A DNA stretch of 64,000 bases from Polaromonas sp. (lineage in GTDB: Bacteria; Pseudomonadota; Gammaproteobacteria; Burkholderiales; Burkholderiaceae_C): NCBI GenBank assembly GCA_013298945.1, contig JAAFJR010000003.1, forward strand, positions 248,001-312,000, in the 5' to 3' direction. The position numbers were made by a program, and so were the translations under genes. This document shows positions 47,312 through 57,263 of this stretch, one piece after another (position 1 is the first letter of the stretch; the number at the start of each line of letters is the position of its first letter). Under the pieces are notes generated by a model that worked only from the letters and a program-made list of their open reading frames with translations, had not been told where the DNA came from and searched no databases.

Positions 47312-48574
47312 TCAACCCAACCAAACCACCAACTGCTCCCCCACCTCCGCGCTCCCTAGTAGCGCCATGTGGTTCGTTTTGTAAACAACCATTTGTGACG
47401 ACTTGGCAAATGTTAGGCTGCGAGTGGCATCGTTGTGAATGCCCAGTGCGCTGTTGAGCGGCACCAGTCCGTCGCCTACCAAGCGGTCGGCCAGCAGGCT
47501 GCGTTTGCTCGCCAAAGTTGCCGCCACGGTGAAACAGGCCACGCCATCTGGCAGCGGTAGATGTTCGCGGGCGTCTTGTTCCTGCTGGGTTTTGCGTTTA
47601 AAGCGGTCTTGATCTTGCCAGTCGCTGTCTAAAACATGGCCAAAACGCAAATCGGTGATCCCGGCGCTGCGCAGCTCGACCAGTCTTTTGAACGGAGCGC
47701 TGTAGGGGGTTGCGCCCAAAAGCACATCAATCCAGTTGCCTGCTTTCTCCAGCGGTGCGCCATGGTGTGGTGTGCCTAGGAAAACGATGTTTTTGAGTTT
47801 CTTCACCCACAGCCGCTTGTTCTGCTGCGCCGCATACACGGCTGAGCGAGTCACCAATCCGCCCATGCTGTGGACCAGCACGGAGATTTCCGTCAGGGGC
47901 ACTGGCCACAGGGCGCTGAACAATTCGAGTTGATTCGATAGCGTCAGCCCATTTTGCGAGGTGTGCAAGCCCGTGTTGTATCGCACATAAACCGGCGTAT
48001 AGCCTAGCTCGGCAGCTAAAGTTTCAGCATGATTGAAGGATTCACCTTCATGTTGAACCGTCCACTGCAAATCATTCATGCACAAACCGTGCACGACGAT
48101 CAGCACTTTGCCTGTCAGAAGCGCTTTGTCGGGCAAGCTTTCCCAAGTCAAAGCCTTATTTTGAAAACGCAGGGTCATAGGCGTCGCCAGCGGGTTGTCA
48201 CTGTCCATCAGCCTGTCGCCCATCACGCCATTCAGCGCGGCTAAAACCGCTTCGCGCGGGGCTGATTCTTGGGGTTCGCTTTCAATTCTTGCCAAAAGTG
48301 GCTGCAAGCTCGTCAGCAGCGATTCTGTGCCTTTACCTACCAACTGCGCCACGCTTTGAATGCTTTTGTAAACCAAGCCAGTGATGCCTCGAGTTTGATC
48401 TTTGTCTTTCCAGCTGGGTGCACCCAAGGTGCTCCAAACCGATTGCGTCACGCCTTCGGCTATTTTGGTCACACTCACCGTGGCTTGCGTCGCCAGCTTG
48501 GCCAAGCCCGGCAAATCTTTAGCTCTCAGATACCTCAATGGATTCTGCGAATTCTGCGGATTGGGCTTAGCCAT
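47312..48574 (-). CDS. Alpha/beta hydrolase, lipase/esterase-like
   Basis: 420 residues. The N-terminal ~140 are helical and variable. The hydrolase core follows with VVHGLCMND (oxyanion turn), the nucleophile elbow LVHSMGGLVTRSA and FLGTPHHGAPLEKAGN, typical of lipase-like enzymes acting on triacyl- or phospholipids. A C-terminal His is present (KTNHMALL). No signal peptide. It follows the KAS III gene by 12 bases, so both may belong to one lipid-related transcript. Confidence 0.85.
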   Translation of the reverse strand: MAKPNPQNSQNPLRYLRAKDLPGLAKLATQATVSVTKIAEGVTQSVWSTLGAPSWKDKDQTRGITGLVYKSIQSVAQLVGKGTESLLTSLQPLLARIESEPQESAPREAVLAALNGVMGDRLMDSDNPLATPMTLRFQNKALTWESLPDKALLTGKVLIVVHGLCMNDLQWTVQHEGESFNHAETLAAELGYTPVYVRYNTGLHTSQNGLTLSNQLELFSALWPVPLTEISVLVHSMGGLVTRSAVYAAQQNKRLWVKKLKNIVFLGTPHHGAPLEKAGNWIDVLLGATPYSAPFKRLVELRSAGITDLRFGHVLDSDWQDQDRFKRKTQQEQDAREHLPLPDGVACFTVAATLASKRSLLADRLVGDGLVPLNSALGIHNDATRSLTFAKSSQMVVYKTNHMALLGSAEVGEQLVVWLG

Positions 48575-48586
48575 GATGTGTTTTAA

Positions 48587-49705
48587 TTAGGTTCGTTTGA
48601 CGATCACACTACCAATCGAATACCCCGCACCGAACGAGCAAATTACGCCGATGTCACCCGATTTGATGTCCTCGTGGTGGCGGTGAAAAGCGATGATGGA
48701 GCCGGCAGACGCGGTGTTGGCAAACTCGTCCAAAATGATAGGCGCTTCGTCTGGCGTCGGGTCGCGACCTATCAGTTTGCGGGTGACGAATTGGTTCATA
48801 TTGATATTGGCTTGGTGTAGCCAGAAGCGACGCGTTTGCGTGGGCGTATAGCCAAACATCGCCAAATGCGCGCTGATATGCTCAGCCGCCAGTGGACAAA
48901 CCTCTTTGAACACCTTGCGGCCTTCTTGTTGAAACAGCTGGTCGCGGTCGTTCACATCACGGTCTTCAGCGTGCGACATGAAACCAAAGTTGTTGCGAAT
49001 GTTGTTTGAAAACTGCGTGAAGCAATGCGTACCCAAAATCTCAAACGCGCCTTTAGGGGCGACTTCCAAACGCTCCACCAAAATGGCGGTGCACACATCG
49101 CCAAAAATGAAGTGACAATCGCGGTCTTTCCAAGCCAAATGGGCAGAGGTGATTTCAGGGTTGACGACCAGAACGGCCTTGGACGCGCCGGATTTTACGG
49201 CGTTGTAAGCCATTTCCAAACCAAAGGTGGCCGACGAGCAGGCCACATTCATGTCAAAACCAAAGCCCTTGATGCCCAGCGCAGTTTGAATCTCAATCGC
49301 CATTGCGGGGTAAGCGCGTTGCATGTTGGCGCTGGCGCAGATGACAAAATCCACATCCGTAGCGGTTTTGCCAGCACAATTCAAAGCGTCTTGCGCAGCT
49401 GCCACACCGATTTCAGCCATCAAGCTGATTTGGTCGTCCGGCCGTTTGACAAAGTTGGGGCGCATGCGCTTGGGGTCCAGCACACCGGTCTTTTCAAGCA
49501 CATAGCGGCGTTTGATGCCAGAGGCTTTTTCGATAAATTCGACGTTCGACGGCGTCAATGCAGTAAACGTGCCAGCCGCAATCTCGCTCGCATGTTCCGC
49601 GTTCTGTAGCTCGGCATATTGGTTGTATGAGGCGACCAACTCTTCGTTGGTGATGACGTACGGTGGCGTAAAAAGGCCTGTGCTGCTGATGGCGACGCGA
49701 TGCAT
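48587..49705 (-). CDS. Beta-ketoacyl-ACP synthase III family protein
   Basis: 372 residues from ATG 49705, with GGAG upstream; a longer frame to 49750 has no such site. The catalytic Cys is in NVACSSATFGLEMAY, His in FWLHQANINMNQF and Asn in EFANTASAGS, giving the Cys-His-Asn triad. The ~370-residue length and insertions set it apart from the ~320-residue FabH; it belongs with longer KAS III relatives. It probably condenses an acyl-CoA with malonyl-ACP. Confidence 0.85.
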   Translation of the reverse strand: MHRVAISSTGLFTPPYVITNEELVASYNQYAELQNAEHASEIAAGTFTALTPSNVEFIEKASGIKRRYVLEKTGVLDPKRMRPNFVKRPDDQISLMAEIGVAAAQDALNCAGKTATDVDFVICASANMQRAYPAMAIEIQTALGIKGFGFDMNVACSSATFGLEMAYNAVKSGASKAVLVVNPEITSAHLAWKDRDCHFIFGDVCTAILVERLEVAPKGAFEILGTHCFTQFSNNIRNNFGFMSHAEDRDVNDRDQLFQQEGRKVFKEVCPLAAEHISAHLAMFGYTPTQTRRFWLHQANINMNQFVTRKLIGRDPTPDEAPIILDEFANTASAGSIIAFHRHHEDIKSGDIGVICSFGAGYSIGSVIVKRT

Positions 49706-49897
49706 GTGGTTTGTCTCCGAGATTGTGTTTTTATAGATAAACAATGCCAAATAGGTGGTTATACCTCATTCGCAGCTTACATAAATTACATTGAAAAAAA
49801 GATGAAGAATCCATCACAAGTTTCAAAACCATCTCACGAAATGCAGTCACGCCTAACCAAGGGCATGATAAGGCCATACCTGTGCGATTGTGTAGCT

Positions 49898-51448
49898 TTA
49901 TATCGCACTCCTCAAAGCCCGCCTATACTGCATCGCCTCTGCCACATGCGTGACTTGGGTGAATTCTGAGCCGGCCAAATCGGCGATCGTCCTCGCTACT
50001 TTTAAGGTGCGGTGCGTCGCGCGGGCGGACCAGCCCAGGCGGGCGGCTGCAATGTTGAGAAACTTGGTTGCGCCATCGTCCAGCAGCACATGGTTGTCGA
50101 TTTCAACACCTTGCAGGGCGTGGTTAGGTTTTTTTTGACGCGTTAAGCTGCGGTTTCTGGCGGCAATGCAGCGGTCACGTATGCTTTTAGTGGACTCGCC
50201 GGCGGGAGCGTTGATGAGCTCGGCTGCAGGCAAAGTGGGCACATCGATATGCAAATCTATCCTATCCAACAAAGGGCCGCTGAGCTTGCCTTGGTAGCGC
50301 GACACTTGGTCGGGCGAGCAGCGGCAAGAGCGTGGCGTACTGCCGATGACAGCGCCTAGGTAGCCACACGGACAAGGGTTCATGGCCGCCATGAGTTGGA
50401 AACGGGCGGGGAAATCGGCTCGGCGGGCGGCTCTGGAAATAGTAATTTGCCCTGTTTCAAGCGGCTCGCGCAGGGCTTCAAGGGCGGCTCTAGGTAGTTC
50501 TGGGAGCTCATCTAAAAATAAAACGCCGTTGTGCGCGAGTGAAATTTCACCCGGGCGCGGAGGTGAACCGCCCCCCACCAAAGCCACCGCACTGGCCGAG
50601 TGGTGCGGGCTTCTGGTAGGACGCTGCGCCCAACTCTCTAATAAAAAGCGTCCAGCCAGCGACGCAATCGCGGCACTTTCTAGGGCTTCGTCGGTGCTCA
50701 TAGGCGGTAACAGTCCGGCAAATCGCTGTGCCAACATGGATTTGCCCGAACCAGGCGGCCCCACCAATAAGGCGCTGTGCCCACCCGCAGCCGCTATTTC
50801 AAGGGCGCGCTTTGCACCTGCTTGGCCTTTGACGTCTAAAAAATCTAGGTATTTGGACACATTGACTTCGGTGCTGATGGGCTCGGCATGCGCTTGGCTC
50901 CAACCTTCCACGGGCTCTATAGCAGGATCGCGCACAAACTGTGCGACAACGTCTAATAAGTGCCTAGCGCGAAAGACCACCGCGTCTGGCACAAGGGCGG
51001 CTTCGGCGGCGCTGGCCTCGGGAAGCACCAATTTGGGGCAGATTGCCATTTTGCGTAACGCCAAGCTCATGGCTAAAGCGCCGCGTACAGGTCGTAACTC
51101 GCCGCCCAAAGACAATTCGCCGGCAAATTCAAAAGACTCTAGTTTTGAAGCTTCAATTTGTCCGCTCGCCGCCAAAATGCCCAAAGCGATGGGCAAATCG
51201 AAGCGCCCAGAGTCTTTGGGTAAGTCTGCGGGGGCTAAATTCACAGTGATGCGCTTGTTAGAGGGGAAGTCTAAGCCTGAGTTTTGCAAAGCGGAGCGTA
51301 CGCGTTCTCTAGCCTCTTTCACCTCGGTCTCCGCCAAACCGACCAAGGTAAAGCTTGGCAAGCCATTGGCCAAATGCACCTCAACCGTGACGGATGGTGC
51401 GTCTAGCCCCAAAACAGCGCGACTTTGCACCATTGCGAAACCTGTCAT
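49898..51448 (-). CDS. comM: YifB/ComM family Mg-chelatase-like ATPase
   Basis: 516 residues from ATG 51448, with AGGGAG upstream. The N-terminal Lon-like domain (GLPSFTLVGLAETEVKEARERV) is followed by the ATPase with Walker A LLVGPPGSGKSMLA, Walker B GVLFLDELPEL, the RSPHHSASAVALVGGG loop, and a zinc motif MNPCPCGYLG with CRCS. ComM is a hexameric helicase that promotes branch migration during natural transformation; presence suggests, but does not prove, competence. Confidence 0.93.
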   Translation of the reverse strand: MTGFAMVQSRAVLGLDAPSVTVEVHLANGLPSFTLVGLAETEVKEARERVRSALQNSGLDFPSNKRITVNLAPADLPKDSGRFDLPIALGILAASGQIEASKLESFEFAGELSLGGELRPVRGALAMSLALRKMAICPKLVLPEASAAEAALVPDAVVFRARHLLDVVAQFVRDPAIEPVEGWSQAHAEPISTEVNVSKYLDFLDVKGQAGAKRALEIAAAGGHSALLVGPPGSGKSMLAQRFAGLLPPMSTDEALESAAIASLAGRFLLESWAQRPTRSPHHSASAVALVGGGSPPRPGEISLAHNGVLFLDELPELPRAALEALREPLETGQITISRAARRADFPARFQLMAAMNPCPCGYLGAVIGSTPRSCRCSPDQVSRYQGKLSGPLLDRIDLHIDVPTLPAAELINAPAGESTKSIRDRCIAARNRSLTRQKKPNHALQGVEIDNHVLLDDGATKFLNIAAARLGWSARATHRTLKVARTIADLAGSEFTQVTHVAEAMQYRRALRSAI

Positions 51449-51644
51449 GATTTTCTCCCTGTTTTGGTGCGTTGATTGTTTTGAACAAATCAAGCATGAA
51501 TACTGGCTGATTGAAATACGTATTAAATGGATAAAAACATCTGACTATTTTTACAGCTGTTATTTTATACAGTTTTGAGCTTAGCGCATTTTTTATCGCT
51601 TAGCAAGCACTCAAATTAACATTTATGCACCAAAGGAGCGATAA

Positions 51645-52034
<390 letters not shown>

Positions 52035-52071
52035 GTCAGCACATTAACTTTAGAAAAGAGAGACTTACACC

Positions 52072-53649
52072 ATGAAAAAATACCTCCTCCCCCTTAGCCT
52101 AGGCTTAGGCCTGTGGCTGGCCAGCAACTTTGCGATGGCACAAGCTGTGCCAGCAGCAACTGCAGCAGCGCCTGCCGTTGTGACCACCACTGTTGAAGCG
52201 TCTAAGCCTGCTGATGCAGCTAAACCAGCAGAAGCAGCGGCCTCTGTAGCTGCACCAGCGGCCGCTGCCGCAGCACCTCAGGCTCCTGCAGCTCCTGCTG
52301 CAGCACCAGCCCCTGTGCCTAACAAAGGCGACACCACGTGGATGATGGTTTCAACCTTGCTCGTGATTTTGATGACGATACCAGGCTTGGCTTTGTTCTA
52401 TGGCGGTTTGGTGCGTAGCAAAAACATGCTGTCGGTGTTGATGCAAGTGATGGTTACCTTCTCGCTCATCGTTGTACTTTGGGTGATTTACGGTTACAGC
52501 TTTGCGTTTACCGAAGGCAACCAATTCATTGGCGGCACTGATCGTTTGATGATGAAAGGTGTTTGGGACAATGTTGCCGGCACTTTTGCCAACGCAGCCA
52601 CTTTCAGCAAGGGTGTTTACATTCCTGAAATCGTGTTTGCGGCATTCCAAGCCACTTTTGCTGGTATCACTTGCTGTTTGATCGTGGGTGCTTTCGCTGA
52701 GCGTGCCAAGTTCTCTGCAGTGTTGGCTTTCATGGTCTTATGGTTCACATTCAGCTACTTGCCTGTGGCTCACATGGTGTGGTTCTGGATGGGTCCTGAC
52801 GCTTACGCCAGCAAGGAAGTGGCTGATGCGATGAATGCAAAAGCTGGCATGTTGTGGCAATGGGGTGCTTTGGACTTCGCTGGCGGTACGGTGGTTCACA
52901 TCAATGCTGCGGTTGCTGGCTTGGTAGGTGCCATCATGATTGGTAAGCGCGTGGGTTATGGCAAAGAGTCTATGACACCTCACAGCTTGACATTGACCAT
53001 GGTTGGCGCTGCGCTCTTGTGGGTGGGTTGGTTTGGCTTCAACGCTGGCTCAGCTTTGGAAGCGAATGGTTTTGCAGCTTTGGCATTTATCAACACATTC
53101 GTGGCAACCGCTGCTGCAGTGCTGGCATGGTGCGTTGGCGAAGCATTGCACAAAGGTAAGGCGTCTATGTTGGGAGCCGCTTCTGGCGCAGTGGCGGGTT
53201 TGGTTGCCATCACACCAGCAGCAGGTAACGTCGGTATTGGTGGCGCGTTGATCATTGGTGCTGTCGCTGGCTTCTTGTGCTTGTGGGGCGTCAGCGGCTT
53301 GAAGAAGATGATTGGTGCTGACGACTCTTTGGACGTGTTTGGCGTTCACGGAGTTGGCGGTATCGTGGGCGCTTTGCTCACTGGCGTGTTTGCCTCCCCT
53401 TCATTAGGCGGCCCTAGCGCCATGGGCGACTGGGTGACAGCAACCATGTTGACACCAGATGCGTATAGCATTTCCACACAAGTGATGACGCAGCTCAAAG
53501 CCGTATTGGTGACCATTGTTTGGTCAGGCGTTGTTTCTGTGATTGCGTACAAGTTGGTTGATTTGGTCATCGGCTTGCGCGTCCCTGAAGAAGAAGAGCG
53601 CGAAGGCTTGGACATCACATCACACGGTGAAACAGCTTATAGCCGTTAA
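52072..53649 (+). CDS. amtB: Ammonium transporter AmtB
   Basis: 525 residues. A signal peptide (ending SNFAMAQ) and a long Ala/Pro-rich linker (~25-85) precede the transporter core that begins GDTTWMMVSTLLVILMTIPG. Eleven membrane segments are expected, with GALDFAGGTVVHINAA (conserved pore Asp and His), and DVFGVHGVGGIVGAL with the second pore His. Passive or electrogenic ammonium import at the inner membrane, blocked by GlnK. The long linker is unusual in length and composition. Confidence 0.95.
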   Translation: MKKYLLPLSLGLGLWLASNFAMAQAVPAATAAAPAVVTTTVEASKPADAAKPAEAAASVAAPAAAAAAPQAPAAPAAAPAPVPNKGDTTWMMVSTLLVILMTIPGLALFYGGLVRSKNMLSVLMQVMVTFSLIVVLWVIYGYSFAFTEGNQFIGGTDRLMMKGVWDNVAGTFANAATFSKGVYIPEIVFAAFQATFAGITCCLIVGAFAERAKFSAVLAFMVLWFTFSYLPVAHMVWFWMGPDAYASKEVADAMNAKAGMLWQWGALDFAGGTVVHINAAVAGLVGAIMIGKRVGYGKESMTPHSLTLTMVGAALLWVGWFGFNAGSALEANGFAALAFINTFVATAAAVLAWCVGEALHKGKASMLGAASGAVAGLVAITPAAGNVGIGGALIIGAVAGFLCLWGVSGLKKMIGADDSLDVFGVHGVGGIVGALLTGVFASPSLGGPSAMGDWVTATMLTPDAYSISTQVMTQLKAVLVTIVWSGVVSVIAYKLVDLVIGLRVPEEEEREGLDITSHGETAYSR

Positions 53650-53712
53650 TTCTTAATGGCTCAAATTTAGTCTCCTAGCCGCGATTAGATTAGCTAACAC
53701 GGTCTTCCAAAA

Positions 53713-53738
53713 GCCCACAGCAATGTGGGCTTTTTTTT
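53713..53738 (+). terminator. Rho-independent terminator after amtB
   Basis: GCCCACA, loop GCAA, TGTGGGC, followed by eight T, 63 bases past the amtB stop. Confidence 0.92.
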
Positions 53739-53798
53739 GCTTGTGTTTATACTGGAGTCTGTACCGATCATTCTGCGCTATTACGACTTTTTATATCT

Positions 53799-54215
53799 AT
53801 GAATATTTGGAAAAAACTTGTCTCTGTTGACATCCTCACCAAAGCCCATTTTGATACGGCGGTTGACCGCTTGGGCATGGAGTTTTTAGAAGTAGGCGAC
53901 GACTTCATCCGCGCCCGCGTGCCTGTGGACAAACGCACACAACAACCCTATGGTTTGCTGCACGGCGGCGTTTCTGTTGTTTTGGCGGAAACGCTGGGGT
54001 CGTGCGGGGCGATGTACTCTTGTCCTGAAGGGCACAAAGCTGTCGGCTTGGACATCAATGCCAACCACCTCAAAGGCGTCAAAGCGGGCTGGGTCACGGG
54101 CATCGCATACCCTGTGCACATTGGTCGAACCACGCACGTTTGGCAAATCGACATGAGTAACGACGCGGGTGAAATGTGCTGCGTCTCCCGTATCACCATG
54201 GCTATCTTGTCATAA
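53799..54215 (+). CDS. Hotdog-fold thioesterase (PaaI/MenI-like)
   Basis: 138 residues. The hotdog signature is PYGLLHGGVSVVLAETLGS with the conserved HGG and catalytic Glu. LDINANHLKGVKAGWVTG is typical of the PaaI/YdiI group. It should hydrolyse an aryl- or acyl-CoA thioester in the cytosol. The next gene, an FAD-linked oxidase, starts 22 bases on. Confidence 0.88.
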   Translation: MNIWKKLVSVDILTKAHFDTAVDRLGMEFLEVGDDFIRARVPVDKRTQQPYGLLHGGVSVVLAETLGSCGAMYSCPEGHKAVGLDINANHLKGVKAGWVTGIAYPVHIGRTTHVWQIDMSNDAGEMCCVSRITMAILS

Positions 54216-54237
54216 CGATAACTAGAGAAGTTAAAAC

Positions 54238-55662
54238 ATGAACGCACCTACACATGCCTCTCACGTATTGCCCGAAGTTGTCCAACGTAGCACGCCACAA
54301 GCGTTGATTGACGCGCTCAAAGAACGCTTTGGCGAGCGTTGCTCCACCGCACTGGCGGTGCGCGAACACCACGGTAAAGACGAGTCTTCGTTCAGCGTGC
54401 CACCACCAAGTGCGGTTGTTTTTGCGGAATCTACGGCAGATGTTTCCAACGCCATCAAACTCGCGGCGCAGTACAAAACACCGGTGATTCCATTCGGCGT
54501 GGGTTCGTCTTTAGAAGGCCATTTGCTGGCGATACAAGGCGGCATCAGCGTCGACGTCAGCCGCATGAACCAAGTGCTACGCATCAATGCCGAAGATTTA
54601 ACGGTAACTGTACAACCTGGCGTGACGCGTAAAGCTGTCAACGAAGCGGTCAAATCTGAAGGCTTATTTTTCCCGATTGACCCGGGTGCTGACGCCTCCA
54701 TTGGCGGCATGAGCGCCACCCGCGCCAGCGGCACCAATGCCGTGCGTTATGGCACGATGCGCGAAAACGTGTTGGCACTGGAAGTGGTCACCGCCAGTGG
54801 TGAGGTGGTTCGCACCGGTACGCGGGCCAAAAAATCATCTGCGGGCTACGATTTGACGCGGCTCATGGTCGGCTCTGAAGGCACGCTGGGCGTGATGACT
54901 GAAATCACGCTCAAGCTCTACCCTTTGCCTGAAGCGATTTCTGCCGCCGTTTGCTCTTTCCCTAGCATCGAAGCTGCTGTGCGCACCACCATTCAAATCA
55001 TCCAAATGGGCATCCCGATTGCGCGAGTGGAGTTGATTGACATCAACACCGTTCGCATGGTGAACGCCTATTCCAAGCTCGGGTTGCAAGAAGCGCCCAT
55101 GCTGCTGATGGAATTCCACGGCTCACCCGCTGGTGTGAAAGAGCAAGCCGAGCTGGTGCAAGACATCGCCTCTGAGCACGGTGGCACCTCTTTTGACTGG
55201 GCGACTACGCCCGAAGCCCGTACCAAGCTGTGGACGGCGCGGCACAATGCCTATTTTGCCGCCATCCAGTCCAAACCAGGTTGCCGCGCAATTTCTACCG
55301 ATACCTGCGTGCCGATTTCTAAACTGGCAGAATGCCTGCTGGAGTCGGTTGCCGAAGTCGACGCCAGTGGTTTGCCTTACTTCTTGGTCGGCCACGTGGG
55401 TGATGGCAATTTCCACTTCGGTTATTTGATAGACCCCAACAACCCGCAAGAACGCGAAACTGCAGACGCCTTGAATGACCAACTCGTTGCCCGCGCTCTG
55501 CGCTTAGAAGGCACTTGCACGGGCGAGCACGGCATTGGCCTGCACAAAATGGATTACCTGAAAACCGAAACCGGCTTGGGCGCGGTAGACATGATGCGCA
55601 CCATCAAACACGCGCTGGACCCAGACAACATCATGAATCCTGGCAAGATTTTCAGTTGGTGA
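54238..55662 (+). CDS. FAD-linked oxidase, D-lactate/glycolate dehydrogenase-like
   Basis: 474 residues. The FAD-binding PCMH domain (IPFGVGSSLEGHLLA, DPGADASIGGMSATRASGTN, YGTMRENVLALEVV) is followed by the C-terminal lactate-oxidase-like cap with GHVGDGNFHFGYL and GTCTGEHGIGLHKMDYL. Members oxidise D-lactate, glycolate or 2-hydroxyacids and pass electrons to the respiratory chain. Preferred substrate not resolved. The stop overlaps the next gene's GTG. Confidence 0.92.
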   Translation: MNAPTHASHVLPEVVQRSTPQALIDALKERFGERCSTALAVREHHGKDESSFSVPPPSAVVFAESTADVSNAIKLAAQYKTPVIPFGVGSSLEGHLLAIQGGISVDVSRMNQVLRINAEDLTVTVQPGVTRKAVNEAVKSEGLFFPIDPGADASIGGMSATRASGTNAVRYGTMRENVLALEVVTASGEVVRTGTRAKKSSAGYDLTRLMVGSEGTLGVMTEITLKLYPLPEAISAAVCSFPSIEAAVRTTIQIIQMGIPIARVELIDINTVRMVNAYSKLGLQEAPMLLMEFHGSPAGVKEQAELVQDIASEHGGTSFDWATTPEARTKLWTARHNAYFAAIQSKPGCRAISTDTCVPISKLAECLLESVAEVDASGLPYFLVGHVGDGNFHFGYLIDPNNPQERETADALNDQLVARALRLEGTCTGEHGIGLHKMDYLKTETGLGAVDMMRTIKHALDPDNIMNPGKIFSW

Positions 55663-56657
55663 GTGCTTTGACCATTGCAAACCACACAACTGTTTGGCTT
55701 GAGCACCTAGGCAACACTGGCAAGCAAAAACTAGGTCTGATACCGACGTTGGGCGGATCACTTGCAGCTTGGCAGCTTGTGCGGGACGGTTTTACGCCCT
55801 TTGATTTGTTTCGCTCATGGGATGGCTTGGACTATCCTGCAGAACCACTACGCGTTGCACAATCGTCTTACCCCTTGGTGCCGTGGTCAAACCGCATAAG
55901 TCAAGGCGGGTTTACAGTTAACCAGCAGTTTCATGCCATCGCCCTTAATGCGGCAGGTCAGGCTTACCCCATCCATGGGGACGGTTTTCTACAAACTTGG
56001 GCATTTAATCAGGCAGACACAAGCAGCTTGGAGATGCGCTTGACGTCTAAACAATTCAACCGCAACCCGCACCATTACAGCGCCACACAAACCTTCAAAC
56101 TGGTTGATGGCGGCATGGACCAAAGCTTGACCGTCACCCACTTGGGCGATACGCCACTGCCCTACGGCTTGGGCTTGCACCCGTGGCTGCCGCGCAACGA
56201 ACTGACAACCCTGCAAGCCAACGTAGGCGGTGTTTGGCTCAGCCACGCTGACTGCTTACCCAAAGAACACACCACCGATTTTCCGCCCAGCTGGGATTTG
56301 AATGCGGGTATTTCTGCAGCCGGAAGCTTGATTGACAACTGCTTCACCGGCTGGGATGGCACCGCTCGCGTGACTTGGCCAGATCAAGCACTACAGCTCA
56401 GCTTGGAACATCGGCCAATGAAATCAAGCCACTCAGAAGAAGTAAGTGCTCACGTAGTGCCGCCATGCTACCTGCTGGTGTTCCGCAAAGTTGAAGGAAA
56501 CTACTTTTGCCTAGAACCCGTGAGCCACCCCATTGATGCCTTTCACCTGCCCGGTCAGCCTGGCTTGCAGGTGCTGAAAAAAGGCGAATCATTGACCTTG
56601 GCGGTCAGCTGGCGATTTGCTTCTACTTCAACGTCTACTTCTCTGCCGCCGCTTTGA
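55659..56657 (+). CDS. Aldose 1-epimerase (galactose mutarotase) family protein
   Basis: 332 residues from GTG 55659, which overlaps the preceding TGA in a GTGA arrangement; a longer frame back to 55515 overlaps the oxidase and is not used. Family features are LIPTLGGSLAAW, YPLVPWSNRISQGGF, HGDGFLQTWAF and LGLHPWLP. It should interconvert anomers of sugars or a related sugar substrate. The 3' end overlaps the convergent SRPBCC gene by 23 bases. Confidence 0.85.
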   Translation: MSALTIANHTTVWLEHLGNTGKQKLGLIPTLGGSLAAWQLVRDGFTPFDLFRSWDGLDYPAEPLRVAQSSYPLVPWSNRISQGGFTVNQQFHAIALNAAGQAYPIHGDGFLQTWAFNQADTSSLEMRLTSKQFNRNPHHYSATQTFKLVDGGMDQSLTVTHLGDTPLPYGLGLHPWLPRNELTTLQANVGGVWLSHADCLPKEHTTDFPPSWDLNAGISAAGSLIDNCFTGWDGTARVTWPDQALQLSLEHRPMKSSHSEEVSAHVVPPCYLLVFRKVEGNYFCLEPVSHPIDAFHLPGQPGLQVLKKGESLTLAVSWRFASTSTSTSLPPL

Positions 56658-57159
56658 GCTTGGCCAAACCCGACTCAAAATCAGGCCCCACCATTTTGTC
56701 CATGCTGAACAAGGTCGTCATCACCTTGCTCATGTAATTCGCTGGGCCAAACATAGACCAAGTCAGTTTGGTGTTTTCGCCTTCTGGTTGCAGGGTGAAT
56801 TCAGCCGTGTTGTGCGCTTCAAAAGGCGCTAAAAAGTCCAGCTTGATCGAGACCTTTTGCGCTTGCACGTCCAATATTTCCATGCTGCCTGTGCCCACAT
56901 TTTTATTGCCTACCCAGCCATAAGTCGCGCCCTTGCCTGCCGCTGCGCCGCCATAGCTGCGCTTCATGGCAGGGTCTTTTTCTTCCCAAGGTGACCAAAC
57001 TGCCCATTGTTTGAAGTCGGTCAAATACGCGCTGACTTTTTCAGGCGATGCCTTGATGGTGGCGCTGCGCTCAATGCGGAAGCTGTCTGGCTTGGTGGCG
57101 GCATAAATTAAAACAGCCGCGATGAGCAATACGATGATGATTGCGATAGTTTTTAACAT
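56635..57159 (-). CDS. SRPBCC-fold (polyketide-cyclase-like) protein with N-terminal membrane anchor
   Basis: 174 residues. One membrane segment or signal (TIAIIIVLLIAAVLIYA) is followed by a START/SRPBCC domain (RSATIKASPEKVSAYLTDFKQW, LTWSMFGPANYM). Such proteins bind hydrophobic ligands; its ligand is unknown. Confidence 0.82.
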   Translation of the reverse strand: MLKTIAIIIVLLIAAVLIYAATKPDSFRIERSATIKASPEKVSAYLTDFKQWAVWSPWEEKDPAMKRSYGGAAAGKGATYGWVGNKNVGTGSMEILDVQAQKVSIKLDFLAPFEAHNTAEFTLQPEGENTKLTWSMFGPANYMSKVMTTLFSMDKMVGPDFESGLAKLKAAAEK

Positions 57160-57200
57160 GATGTCTCCTTTTTATGCTTTTTTTGTTTATTTTAATACAA

Positions 57201-57255
57201 AATCACCTGTAATCGGCATATTTACCGCCTAAACAGCTATTATATTTATAGCAAC
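57201..57255 (-). repeat. Dispersed ~55-bp repeat, copy 9
   Basis: Minus strand: TTGCTATAAATATAATAGCT then GTTTAGGCGGTAAATATGCC. Starts 8 bases past the parB stop. Confidence 0.85.
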
Positions 57256-57263
57256 TTAAATTT

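Noticed and set aside
50382-51578. 398-codon open frame antisense to comM
   Set aside because: Runs across intact ComM motifs; its translation is low-information Ser/Ala/Lys sequence with no family features.
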